DNA from: a virus | Length of the DNA: 38,007 nucleotides | Virus record (IMG/VR): IMGVR_UViG_3300010885_028659 | Location: 1-38,007 of that record | Reading direction: 5' to 3' (one strand) | In this document: piece after piece, positions 25,901 to 34,159 of the stretch | Layout of the letters: every line of letters begins with the position of its first letter | Position numbering within the stretch: the first letter of the stretch is position 1 | Translations under genes and position numbers: made by a program | Notes under the pieces: generated by a model | The model's input: only the letters and a program-made list of their open reading frames with translations | Told to the model about the DNA's origin: nothing | Database searches by the model: none

Positions 25901-26332
25901 CCAATTGATGGTAGTACGACTTAAATTTGAACCATTGATATCAAATAGGTTCTCAGTTGTGTTGACACTGTTAATCTTTAAGAAGCCACTTGCGGCACGA
26001 TTACGATTTGGAACATAATTTAATTGTTTTACTAGTTTCAGGACGCTATCACGGCGTTCTGCTGTTTCTAAAAAGTTTTCACGTGCATTGAGGTCTGTTC
26101 TAAATGCGACACTTTGTGCAGTAAATGCAATAAGGTCAAGTAGGGCTACATACTCACTGCTTTCAATGAAATCATTAAAATCTTCAGCATAATAGGTCTT
26201 GACATAATCAACCATAACCTTGCGCAGAGTTTCAAAGTCGTAACTTTGGAAATCGGCATTAGAAAATGTTGTATATATTTTCTTCCAATCTTCCGCAGCA
26301 AAGATATTAGTTTGACGAGCATTAGTAGCCAT
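22922..26332 (-). CDS. 6: Baseplate wedge protein gp6
   Basis: An 1136-residue protein, much longer than T4 gp6 (660). The N-terminal family region is clear: SYDFETLRKVMVDYVKTYYA, DFNDFIESSEYVALLDLIAF, then FRTDLNARENFLETAERRDS and LKLVKQLNYVPNRNRAASGF (residues ~30 to 120). The C-terminal baseplate-J-like part has KSRVIDTVNAYFSLDNWDFG, DTFYFSELSGYLHKQLSDYI and CQPNELFLSAATVENVQI. gp6 forms the ring of wedge dimers that joins wedges around the hub and drives the sheath-contraction switch. The extra ~450 residues lie in the middle, with beta-rich sequence and a YRQLDFVFGSGKQVSF stretch. The start has Shine-Dalgarno AAGAGG and a late-promoter-like box; the stop sits 3 nt from the giant wedge start. 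Confidence 0.9.
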   Translation of the reverse strand: MATNARQTNIFAAEDWKKIYTTFSNADFQSYDFETLRKVMVDYVKTYYAEDFNDFIESSEYVALLDLIAFTAQSVAFRTDLNARENFLETAERRDSVLKLVKQLNYVPNRNRAASGFLKINSVNTTENLFDINGSNLSRTTINWNDANNASWVNQFTQIMNAAINKSQKVGKPYASKTINGIKTEQYNIAVPNTILPIFTFGALVGDVATNFEVVSANILTSDTISEYDPGTRGQFGIIYQNDSRGNASHNTGFFLFFKQGVLNSTDFSITEKVANRVFGIDVANINNSDIWMYEITNGTIGNEWTKVASTSGTNAIYNSTARGIRTLYSVNTRINDQIDLVFGDGSFSEIPLGNYRAYYRVSNGLTYRIAPSDMANISVAIPYISANGRPETLTIGASLQYTVSNSSRRDLTNDIKQKAPQAYYAQNRMVNGEDYNTFPYTSYSDIVKVKSVNRFASGVSRGLDITDPTGKYTSTDLYARDGVFYKDDFVQSFHFTYNSRNDILKVINNQITPIIQDYPMRQFYYENWTPLDFTVLQPTTWTRSTDDTTTSTGFFLDPSDTTKTPVQIGSSITNYRKFLNTNSLIKFTAPTGYYFDATNTLVNGNPTLTSDRTVIWASIQNVTGTGASTVLVAGRNIGAVTLSESIPTGAIVSRVYTTFATTIQNTTINAMTNYILNKTEFGLVYDYNKTASTTSDPWTIIPISSVNMGTSNQLPQFDLASQYSTNDSSWLMYFTTDGVRYTVTYRQLDFVFGSGKQVSFIGTSPLPVYDAATNTIVKDNIRLLTVNSGISREVNMNIYKNVVLNDGYTDSTRIYVTYPISNTSKLPTDPDIFTETTDGMNYIFYNTYIDSDNLLRLQLSPTGAVNSIYKTYSDINYVRNSFPVGTVFYALSEDSFYQIQSVNGVVTVVDVTANYYAYIGRQDLVFEYQHNAENTRRLDPAATNLIDTYILTRSYDEAYRNYVLDTTGVVAKPADLDSVQLNSSYSGLFNYKMISDEMILNAGVYKLLFGTKAIPSLRANFQVVKNPSTTLSDTEVKSRVIDTVNAYFSLDNWDFGDTFYFSELSGYLHKQLSDYISSIVLIPADINSYFGSLYEIRCQPNELFLSAATVENVQIVQGVLSGINSAGIGQYYVSY

Positions 26333-26347
26333 TTATAAACCTCTTAT

Positions 26348-26354
26348 TATTTAT
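26348..26354 (-). promoter_or_regulatory. T4-type late promoter box (ATAAATA)
   Basis: The minus strand reads AAAATAAATAATAAGAGG, 15 nt before the gp6 ATG at 26332 and next to its Shine-Dalgarno. It lies in the 43-nt gap after gp25, the widest gap in the central baseplate block. Confidence 0.6.
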
Positions 26355-26375
26355 TTTAAGAATTATATACGACTA

Positions 26376-26762
26376 TTAAAGTACGTAAAGTCTGCTGCTT
26401 GACTTATCAAATAGCACACTTAAATCTGCTACTTTATTGTCAGTGGTAAATTGAAGAGAAAAATTTAGTACAAGTCCATGACCATCTGGACTTTCTTGCA
26501 CAATTGTTTGACTAACAACATTGAATCTTGGGTCATATGCAATTATTCTATCAATATCTTGCTTAATTTCATTCTTTAATGCTGGTGTAAGAGGATCAAA
26601 AAGTCGATTCCAAATAATACAACCAATATTTGGATTGTGAAGTTTTTCACCCTTACGAATCTGCAAATGATTTAATAAATCTTGGACTATGAGATCATTG
26701 TCACTGATCGCATAGGGTCCAAAATCACGATTAACTGAACTATAACCTTTATATGTTACCAT
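26376..26762 (-). CDS. 25: Baseplate wedge protein gp25
   Basis: 128 residues, close to T4 gp25 (132). It has the family elements DFGPYAISDNDLIVQDLLNH, LQIRKGEKLHNPNIGCIIWN, RLFDPLTPALKNEIKQDIDR and YDPRFNVVSQTIV, followed by strands rich in hydrophobic residues. The glutamate of the conserved EPR motif seen in contractile-system homologues appears as D in the DPR here. gp25 belongs to PF04965 (also TssE in type VI secretion). It bridges wedge and sheath and acts as the first sheath-like subunit. Despite the old family label lysozyme it has no proven enzymatic role. It lies between the gp5-like hub gene and gp6. Confidence 0.92.
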   Translation of the reverse strand: MVTYKGYSSVNRDFGPYAISDNDLIVQDLLNHLQIRKGEKLHNPNIGCIIWNRLFDPLTPALKNEIKQDIDRIIAYDPRFNVVSQTIVQESPDGHGLVLNFSLQFTTDNKVADLSVLFDKSSSRLYVL

Positions 26763-26777
26763 ATTAATATTTACCCA

Positions 26778-29700
26778 TTAACAACTTGCTGCTCCTTGCC
26801 CAGTAGCAGCACTGCCTCCAGGCGTTCCTTGAGCACCGCCCGGTGCCGCACTGCCTGCGCCAGGTGCTTTTGTATCAGCAGTGATTGGTGCGGTTGGTTG
26901 CGATGCATCAGCATGCACTACTTCATTAGTTCTTGGATCATACTTTAATTCTCCAGTATCAGAACTTGGAGCAGAACTGAAACTGCTTCCGCCGCCAGTT
27001 CCAGATACTGAGCTTGGTCCACCGCTCATACTATCGCCGCCGCCAGTACCTGATACTATACTTGGTCCTTCACTCATGCTGCTGCCACTGCCTGTACCAG
27101 TTGGACTTGAATCATAATACATATATGAATTGTCCGTTGCAGTTGGACTTGAGGTGTTATACATGTATGATGTATCACGATCATATGTAGTATCAGCCGC
27201 ACTAGATTGTAAAGTGCCGCTATCTTCAATTGATTTAATACCGCTGGCACCAATTTCAGAAAGTGAACTTGGCGTTTGCCCTTGGTCAAACAGTGTTTTC
27301 ACTGTGCTGTCTTGAATTACTACATTATTACCAGCGTCATCCTTGCCGATATATTGATACTGACCACTTGCCACATCATATGTTCGTTGTAACCCAGGTA
27401 CTGAGTTATAACTTGGTGGGTTATATTCTGTATTGATACTGCCACCTGGTTCATATGCAGTTGAATCACTGTTACGTGGATAACCTGATGCATAATAAGA
27501 GTTACTATCTGCTTCTATTTGCGCAGAGACTGATCCAGTTGCATCACCAGGTTGCTTATCAAGAAGAGGCGATGTTGCGATAATAGTATCTTTTTGACTT
27601 TGTAATGTAGCAACATCGTTTTGATATGCGATAGTTCTTGGATCATTGGGACCAAAAGTATCCAATGCATTATTATATTGAGTAGTTTTATTAGTAAGTT
27701 GTGAATCAAGTGTGTTAATTTTGTCTTGTGGTGTTGGTTGTGACACAGTAACATTTGTTGATATGCCATTATAACCAGTTCCACTGCCAATAGTTTGTCC
27801 TCTTAACTCTGCTTGTTGCGCAGGATCAAGTAAATTGCGACCGTTGCTTGTTGCAACAGTATCTAAGCTATCTGGACGAGTTGGTGGAATCGGAACATCT
27901 GCGGGAGGATCAACCTTTGTTACAGCACCGGGTACCTGAACACCATTTGGTGAATAACCATTTGCTGCACTCTTTGCAACATAAAATTTGTCTGCACTCT
28001 CTGGACCATTTCCATTTAAAATTACACGTGGTCCGCATGCTTTGCCACTATATTGATCTTGAACTATCATGCCATCACGGTTTCCGTTAGCATCATAGTG
28101 ATAATCAAGGAAAACTGCAGTATGGCTTTGACCGCTTACACCACCACTGCCAGGCGGTGCATAAGCAGGATTTCCATTTGCATCTGTAAAGTTAGTTGTA
28201 ATAATCACTGTTCCTGCCTTGATATCGTTTAGAGAAGAACCCATTACATTTTGACCTTGTTGCAGACTTGACATTGTGCCAAAGTTTGGTATAGTAGATT
28301 GTGCAAGAGCAGCACATTGTCCATTACCAAATACTTTGCCATTTAAATCTGCAAACACGCCTGTATTTTGTGCAATTGCGCTGCCCGTATTAGAAGTATT
28401 ATATCCACTGCCTATAGTTTGACGAATAGTATTACCAACGCTTGCTCCAACATCAGCAGCTACGGTTCCAACAACATTGTTGAGAACGCTATTGAGAATA
28501 TAGTTGCCAATCTGTTGCATTGGACTTGCGCCGCTGTTTACAAGGTTGTTATTAGTTGCTGGATTAACAAAGCCACTATATGGATTTGCACCACTGCTAT
28601 TTTGCCAAGGCTTAGTAACTGGCTGTGCACCGTTAAGGAAAGTTTTAATATCAATGTTTAGACTTAATGCGCAACCATTTGCTACTTGGTCATAGGTATA
28701 AATGATACGACCTTGAATATACTTTATAATATTTGCTGCCCAACCAATACGAGTAGTTGGGTCTTTAAGTGCCACATAATCGTTTGGTCCAATGCCTAAA
28801 TTATTCTGCATAAAACGAGCAGCATCAACAACTCGTGGGTCTTGTAGATTAGTTGCCTTCAAGTATTGTTGTAACAACTGTGCACACACTGTGCTTGGAT
28901 TAGCAGCAAAACTATCAAATAAGGTAATAAGAGCAGCAATTCCTTGTTCTGGTCTTGCATATACTGCTAAATTATGTGCAAATCCAACTGCATACGCATC
29001 TCCGCTGACATATTGTAGATTGCCAGGATTGTTTTGCAATTCTCCAGTGCTATATTCTGGACTACTGTTGTTATCAGAACTTAAATTGGTTATATCAAAG
29101 TATGCACCGCCACCAAAAGTAAGATTTTGAACAAGTGCGGCAGCAGCATAACTTATACCAGTTTGAACAAAACCAGCAGGCGCATAATTTCCAATTGGGT
29201 TGCCTTGTCCTTGTAAACCAGGAGGATTGTTTGTATAAACAATAGGCGGAATATTGTTAGTCATTGGACCATAACTTGGTTGAACGCCACCATTGCCAAA
29301 ATTATTAGGTGCACCATATGGACCAGATGCGCCAGTTGCTTGACCTTGCTGTGAACCATAAGGTTGCTGTGCTTGTGGATTTGGCGGTGAGGCACGACCA
29401 CTAAATGTTTCTTTGCTTGGCATTCCTTGTGGCGGAGTTGCCTTGCCTGCTTCCATTGCTTTTGTTGCTGCCTTTGTATTAATGGTATGACAAGCACCCT
29501 CGGCATCAATGTGCCCATCACTCTTTATCTGTAAACAAGCATCGCCAGTTAGATAAGAATTTTTACCTTTCAAATGCAATGCTGTTTTACCAGTCATCTT
29601 TGCGTTGCCATCTGCCAACACATTAACATCTTTTCCTTGTATATTAAGCGCACCATCGCTTACAATATCAACCGTTGCGCCATGTAATTTGAGTGCACCC

Positions 29701-30650
29701 TTAGTTTCTACGTTAACTTCACTTTGTGCAAAAATGTTTACTTTGCTGCCACTATAAACATTCATGTCGCCTTGTGAGTTAATTTCTACCCAACCAGTGC
29801 CTTTACTATTGATAACATAGATGAAGTCTTTGGTATCATTCATCATAATCATATGACCGCCGCTAGTGCGGAAACGCATCATTTGATTTTTGCCATTTAT
29901 ATCGCCATCATCCATAATAAATGTGTGACCACCTTTGCGACCACGAACACCTATTTCGGTTGTGCCTTCACCAACACTACTTGTATCGGTAGGACTCTTT
30001 GCAGTACTGAGTGGTTGACCAGGCGTACTAATACCAAATACACTACTAGGCGTTTCACGGAATGCACTACTAGTGCCTGGTCCACGATCAGGGTCTTTTA
30101 ATAATCCTTGTTTATCCCATATTGCTTCTTGATATTGATGAACATTGCGCTGGTGTGAAGAAAAATTTTGTAAATCACCAGGCGTACTACTACCATCATA
30201 AAAATCTACAACAGGAGAAGGGACACCGCTGTTACCGCCAGCAGCACTTATGCCAGGAACCATATGTAAACTTGGCCACTCAGGAATACAACCAAACCAA
30301 AATCCATTAAATGGATTGCCGTTAGCAAATGTACAAAGAACTTTAACACCAATATCAGGCGGAACAAACCACATACCATAACTATGTGGATTGCCAGCAT
30401 AATCTTTATTATCACGAATATCTGTTACGCCGTAAAAAGGCGTACAGTAACTCATAGTTCTCCAACTGCTGTGATCATCAGGATCACCACCAAGTTCGGG
30501 AATCCAAACTTGAAGTTTACCGCTGCGAAGAGGATCGGTATTTGCCTTAACAATACCCACATAGGGACCGGGCGATATACGGATACCTTGTGCACTCTCG
30601 TGGGTATATGCTCCACTTGTTTTAGAACTATCTTGTAAACTGTGTTCCAT
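26778..30650 (-). CDS. 5: Baseplate hub spike, gp5-like, with C-terminal putative murolytic domains
   Basis: 1290 residues. An OB fold (~25 to 135) has GPYVGIVKANTDPLRSGKLQ and GFWFGCIPEW. From ~228 to 400 comes the triple-stranded beta-helix, with EINSQGDMNVYSGSKVNIFA, ALKLHGATVDIVSDGALNIQ and similar repeats. T4 gp5 has its lysozyme between these two; here only a short linker is seen. Instead there is a long C-terminal part. Residues ~538 to 650 (NNPGNLQYVSG, YARPEQGIAALITLFDSF, YIQGRI) resemble the P5-like domain of phage and bacterial murein-active proteins. Residues ~770 to 890 look like an NlpC/P60-type Cys peptidase (GNGQCAALAQ with C779, SHTAVFLDY with H843, VQDQYSG with D865). A coiled-coil-like stretch (~975 to 1030) and a Gly/Ser-rich tail follow. 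Enzyme activity is inferred. Confidence 0.85.
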   Translation of the reverse strand: MEHSLQDSSKTSGAYTHESAQGIRISPGPYVGIVKANTDPLRSGKLQVWIPELGGDPDDHSSWRTMSYCTPFYGVTDIRDNKDYAGNPHSYGMWFVPPDIGVKVLCTFANGNPFNGFWFGCIPEWPSLHMVPGISAAGGNSGVPSPVVDFYDGSSTPGDLQNFSSHQRNVHQYQEAIWDKQGLLKDPDRGPGTSSAFRETPSSVFGISTPGQPLSTAKSPTDTSSVGEGTTEIGVRGRKGGHTFIMDDGDINGKNQMMRFRTSGGHMIMMNDTKDFIYVINSKGTGWVEINSQGDMNVYSGSKVNIFAQSEVNVETKGALKLHGATVDIVSDGALNIQGKDVNVLADGNAKMTGKTALHLKGKNSYLTGDACLQIKSDGHIDAEGACHTINTKAATKAMEAGKATPPQGMPSKETFSGRASPPNPQAQQPYGSQQGQATGASGPYGAPNNFGNGGVQPSYGPMTNNIPPIVYTNNPPGLQGQGNPIGNYAPAGFVQTGISYAAAALVQNLTFGGGAYFDITNLSSDNNSSPEYSTGELQNNPGNLQYVSGDAYAVGFAHNLAVYARPEQGIAALITLFDSFAANPSTVCAQLLQQYLKATNLQDPRVVDAARFMQNNLGIGPNDYVALKDPTTRIGWAANIIKYIQGRIIYTYDQVANGCALSLNIDIKTFLNGAQPVTKPWQNSSGANPYSGFVNPATNNNLVNSGASPMQQIGNYILNSVLNNVVGTVAADVGASVGNTIRQTIGSGYNTSNTGSAIAQNTGVFADLNGKVFGNGQCAALAQSTIPNFGTMSSLQQGQNVMGSSLNDIKAGTVIITTNFTDANGNPAYAPPGSGGVSGQSHTAVFLDYHYDANGNRDGMIVQDQYSGKACGPRVILNGNGPESADKFYVAKSAANGYSPNGVQVPGAVTKVDPPADVPIPPTRPDSLDTVATSNGRNLLDPAQQAELRGQTIGSGTGYNGISTNVTVSQPTPQDKINTLDSQLTNKTTQYNNALDTFGPNDPRTIAYQNDVATLQSQKDTIIATSPLLDKQPGDATGSVSAQIEADSNSYYASGYPRNSDSTAYEPGGSINTEYNPPSYNSVPGLQRTYDVASGQYQYIGKDDAGNNVVIQDSTVKTLFDQGQTPSSLSEIGASGIKSIEDSGTLQSSAADTTYDRDTSYMYNTSSPTATDNSYMYYDSSPTGTGSGSSMSEGPSIVSGTGGGDSMSGGPSSVSGTGGGSSFSSAPSSDTGELKYDPRTNEVVHADASQPTAPITADTKAPGAGSAAPGGAQGTPGGSAATGQGAASC
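28056..29040 (-). other. Putative peptidoglycan-degrading region of the gp5-like spike
   Basis: This encodes the P5-like NPGNL unit (N at residue 541) and the NlpC/P60-like unit with Cys779, His843 and Asp865 in the usual order, separated by a ~120-residue linker (Asn, Gly and Ser rich). Both are pattern-based calls. Together they could replace the lost T4-type lysozyme during cell-wall penetration. Confidence 0.55.
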
Positions 30651-30660
30651 TTCTTATCCT

Positions 30661-33600
30661 TTAACCGCCGTCTTCGCTTAATCCCTGACCACGTGCTCCT
30701 GTTATATTTGAATATCCAGAGGCATCTGTAGCACCAACACCACGATTACGAAAATCGTCATTTCTTAATGGACCAGTATAACGAGTTATGTTAGCAACCG
30801 TATCTGGTGCAACTACTGTATTGGTAGGTTTTTCAGCAACAGGACTATTGCCAGCATTATTGCTACTTGTTGGCGCAGCACCATTTACACTGTCGCTACG
30901 AACCGCATTGGTTGGAGGCGCAGATTGGTTGCGCACACGATAATTTTTCAACTTCTGCGTAAATTTACCACCACTAAACGTACTAGTAACTTGTGCTACT
31001 CGATATATTCCACTAAACTCGCTATAGTTGCCAGCAGAATTAAATAAACCGCTAGTATCATCATAATCAGTATTGGGCGTAGCGAAATAAAAGTTAAAAA
31101 ATACAGCATTTTTATAATTTACACTACCATTTTTAAGATATTGTTCATTTCCTATAAAACTTGGATGACATATAGCATAATCTTGGCTAATCCAATCTGG
31201 ATCACCGACTATAGTAAAATCAAGACGAATCATATCTCCACGATTATCATATAATTTTTCCATTAAATCTTGAACTGCAATAGCTTTTCCACTTTGCGTA
31301 GTAGCACCTGTATTTTGTTGACCAGGCAGTCCACGCAAGTAATGATAGCGAGGTTTAAAAAATCTTGGATCGCTGCTACCATCATATCCGCCGCCGCCAT
31401 ACGGTTGTTGCTGACCAGGTGCATCATTTGCTTTATCTACATACTGACCCGGCACACCATTTTTTAATTCAAAAAATGCCATATTGTAATCAACAGTGGC
31501 ATCTATAACATCACGATTATCGCCGCTATAGATATACTTGTAAGTTTTAACAATTTGACTTTGATTTACTGGTGCTTGACCAAAACCAGGCGTATCTTGT
31601 CCATAATTCATATAAGGAGTTATTACATATTTCACAGTTCTTTGATAGTAATTAGTTGAACTATCAATGTCACCAAATTGTATAACTGGAGTAATTTTCC
31701 AAGTTTTTAAAACTTGCGTATCATGTCCGCTATCAGTATTCTGATTTAACATATAATCACTGACAGTGATAACTTTACCGATAAGATCAGTAATTTTTGA
31801 ACCACCATTTACACGGAAAGAACGTTTATCTGTGCTTAATGTGATTGAACCTTGTTTTCCAAGATTAATTGAATTAGTATCTTTACCACCTGTATTTGGT
31901 GCAGATTGTTCTTTAAACACATTTGGGTCTACAATAGAAGCATTGCCAATTTCATCTGCAAATTCAAACTCATAAGTTGTTGGTTTTTTCTTGCCTTTGT
32001 TTTCTGGTTTACACAAGTCTTTTTCGTGATTGTTAAGGGCATCAGCAATACCTTTTGTTACAATTACATTAGATATTCCCGCACCACTAGTAACATCTGC
32101 CACACTAGTTTGTGTTTTAGGTTCTCTGGCATCTAAACCTGTTCCGTTTGTTTGTGTAGCAACGCTGCTAAAAGTTTTTGCATTAAACAAATCAGTGATA
32201 GTGCCTCCTTGAAATTCTGCATGAAATGGAATAGTATTATCCAACCCAGTTAACCCCAATGCATTAACTGGTATAGCTTGACAAGAATATTTGCCGCCAC
32301 TGGCAGTGACACCAAATTTCATATTAATAAATGTAAACGGTATAAATTTTGTAGTTCCAGGTATGACATCGCCGTTAGAATTTTTAGATTGCGGAACACC
32401 TTCATCATTGTATCCAAGAAACTCTATTTTCATTACAAAAAAAGTAGTACTCCAATTACCACCTGGATTAATACTATTTGCTAATATTTGTAATCTGGCA
32501 AGGAAGTTGACCGTATAAGGTTCTATAATATCAAATTTAAGTTTAATAACATCGGTTGCACGTGTTCTTCCACCACTAGTATTAACTATAGTTTCAAGTT
32601 CAAGATTATCTATTGTTAAATCCGCAGGAAAAAATGTTCTATCTACGCCAATTCCACTACCGCCATCAGCACAAACAAATTTAGCACCATTTAATAGTAC
32701 ACTTTCGTTGCCAGGAAAAACTGCCTTAGAATAAATTTGATTAATTGTTGTTCTAGGTATACCATACAACGATATGCGATATGTATAGTTTGTATAAGAG
32801 TGTAATCGGTTTACTCGTGAAGAATTTCCTGTATTGCTACTGCTCGTGTTGCTTACTGCAGTAGTAGGCGATTGTACACCAGTTGCCTTGCCACTACTTG
32901 TAACAGTTACGCTTTCATTTCCATTTGGAATTCTAGTAGTTGCGCCTTCTGATAATGCATCACTTGCTCCGCCAAGCGGCAAACTTCTATTGTTAAGTGG
33001 TGTTTGATCTGTAAATTGTGTGTTATCTACTTTACTTTGATTATTTGTGCCATCTTCGCTAACGCCACTTACTGTATTAAATCCAGTTCGACCCGCACCA
33101 ACTTCGGTTATACTTGGGTCAGCACCAAGAAGGGTTGCATCCTTTACTGCTGGACTTGTAACAATATTGGATTGTGGAATACTGGTTCCTTCTCCACTAC
33201 TTGCAGCAGTATTGTTGTCACCACTTGCTCGTAGGGAATATTGTTGAGCAAGAAGTTGATTTTGTTCTGTTGCGCTTTGTGCCGCAGCTTGAGCAGCCGC
33301 TTGTTGATTAACAATAAGAGTATCTGCCGCTGGATCAATTGGTTGTCCAAATCTTTGATTAAAACTATCACTTGCAGCAATTGTTTCTGAGCTACTAGCA
33401 GGCGGTAATTCAACAGTTGGTGTTGCGTCTTGGCGAGCAACTTGTGCGCCATATGCTTGTGTAAGTGCAGTATCAAATGCAGAACCTTGAGTAGTTTTTG
33501 GTGAAGTATTGATTGCAGTTGTATACTGCTGCGCAGTTATGTTTGTTCGTGGAGTATTAACTAACTGTCCACTGCCAGCGCCAGTATTATTAGAAATAAT

Positions 33601-33840
33601 GGTATCATATGGTCCAATATCTTCAGGTAGCGCAAAAATAGTGTCAAATCCACCCGTTGTGCCGTTTCTTACTGCAACTTCAAGATCAGGATAATTGCCA
33701 CTGTTTAGGATATCATATGCTTTTGCTTCATATTCTCCGCCAAGTACTGCACCTTTTTGTGCTAACTCTTGCTTAAGCCAAGTTTTCAACTGATTGCTTG
33801 CTGCGGTAAGTTGTTCAGTCTTTGTTAAATTGGTTGGCAT
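30661..33840 (-). CDS. Large baseplate hub / tail structural protein in the gp27 position
   Basis: 1059 residues. The N-terminus (1 to ~60) is helical (SNQLKTWLKQELAQKGAVLG). Residues ~100 to 340 are low-complexity and rich in Gln, Ala, Ser, Thr and Asn. A folded core begins at ~342 (HSYTNYTYRISLYGIPRTTI) and continues with FPADLTIDNLELETIV, LKFDIIEPYTVNFLARLQIL and GLDNTIPFHAEFQGG. Near the C-terminus come FTIVGDPDWISQDYAICHP (~878) and FSGIYRVAQVTSTFSGGKFT (~940). That is the G-Y-V--V-s-fs-GkftQ-L ending of hub proteins that receive a gp5-type spike. The gene directly precedes gp5 with a 10-nt gap. T4 gp27 has 391 residues, so this is far larger; homology to gp27 is plausible but not shown, so I leave the symbol empty. 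The Shine-Dalgarno is AGGAAC. Confidence 0.7.
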   Translation of the reverse strand: MPTNLTKTEQLTAASNQLKTWLKQELAQKGAVLGGEYEAKAYDILNSGNYPDLEVAVRNGTTGGFDTIFALPEDIGPYDTIISNNTGAGSGQLVNTPRTNITAQQYTTAINTSPKTTQGSAFDTALTQAYGAQVARQDATPTVELPPASSSETIAASDSFNQRFGQPIDPAADTLIVNQQAAAQAAAQSATEQNQLLAQQYSLRASGDNNTAASSGEGTSIPQSNIVTSPAVKDATLLGADPSITEVGAGRTGFNTVSGVSEDGTNNQSKVDNTQFTDQTPLNNRSLPLGGASDALSEGATTRIPNGNESVTVTSSGKATGVQSPTTAVSNTSSSNTGNSSRVNRLHSYTNYTYRISLYGIPRTTINQIYSKAVFPGNESVLLNGAKFVCADGGSGIGVDRTFFPADLTIDNLELETIVNTSGGRTRATDVIKLKFDIIEPYTVNFLARLQILANSINPGGNWSTTFFVMKIEFLGYNDEGVPQSKNSNGDVIPGTTKFIPFTFINMKFGVTASGGKYSCQAIPVNALGLTGLDNTIPFHAEFQGGTITDLFNAKTFSSVATQTNGTGLDAREPKTQTSVADVTSGAGISNVIVTKGIADALNNHEKDLCKPENKGKKKPTTYEFEFADEIGNASIVDPNVFKEQSAPNTGGKDTNSINLGKQGSITLSTDKRSFRVNGGSKITDLIGKVITVSDYMLNQNTDSGHDTQVLKTWKITPVIQFGDIDSSTNYYQRTVKYVITPYMNYGQDTPGFGQAPVNQSQIVKTYKYIYSGDNRDVIDATVDYNMAFFELKNGVPGQYVDKANDAPGQQQPYGGGGYDGSSDPRFFKPRYHYLRGLPGQQNTGATTQSGKAIAVQDLMEKLYDNRGDMIRLDFTIVGDPDWISQDYAICHPSFIGNEQYLKNGSVNYKNAVFFNFYFATPNTDYDDTSGLFNSAGNYSEFSGIYRVAQVTSTFSGGKFTQKLKNYRVRNQSAPPTNAVRSDSVNGAAPTSSNNAGNSPVAEKPTNTVVAPDTVANITRYTGPLRNDDFRNRGVGATDASGYSNITGARGQGLSEDGG

Positions 33841-33841
33841 T

Positions 33842-34159
33842 TTAAGTTCCTAATGCCGTCTGTAGTGTACTCTTCTGAGGCAAATAAATCACTGTTCCTG
33901 CGGTAAAATCCCATAGCGGATCAAATAGCGTATTAGGATTGCGTGCTGCAAATACCCACCATAGACCAGGATTGCCATATAAGTCATAGGCAAATAAATC
34001 TGGACGCAAATCATATTGTGCAGGAATAGCAGATAGCATATCATTTGCAAGTTTTGGAATTGCACGATAATTCATTATATCAAGAAATTTACCACTATCA
34101 AAAGTAGGAGTGCTGTAATAAGGACTAGTTATAGAATAATTTGTTGGAGTGGTAACCAT
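33842..34159 (-). CDS. 53: Baseplate wedge protein gp53
   Basis: 105 residues with the gp53 hallmark YDLRPDLFAYDLYGNPGLWW, VFAARNPNTLFDPLWDFTAG, then TVIYLPQKSTL; the last part resembles a LysM-like strand. gp53 clamps neighbouring wedges together with gp6 and gp25; T4 gp53 is longer (196), so this is a short version. I set the start at the ATG at 34159: it overlaps the stop of the upstream gene (TAATG) and sits 9 nt after a strong GGAGG. A TTG at 34168 would add three codons but lies only 1 nt from that Shine-Dalgarno, too close to be used. Confidence 0.88.
   Translation of the reverse strand: MVTTPTNYSITSPYYSTPTFDSGKFLDIMNYRAIPKLANDMLSAIPAQYDLRPDLFAYDLYGNPGLWWVFAARNPNTLFDPLWDFTAGTVIYLPQKSTLQTALGT

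Noticed and set aside
26376-26762. Lysozyme activity for gp25
   Set aside because: The family was once labelled lysozyme, but the protein is a structural wedge/sheath-initiator component.
28368-29130. Plus-strand frames opposite the gp5-like C-terminal region
   Set aside because: The minus strand has recognisable murolytic-like motifs there. The plus frames are Cys-rich antisense readings without features.
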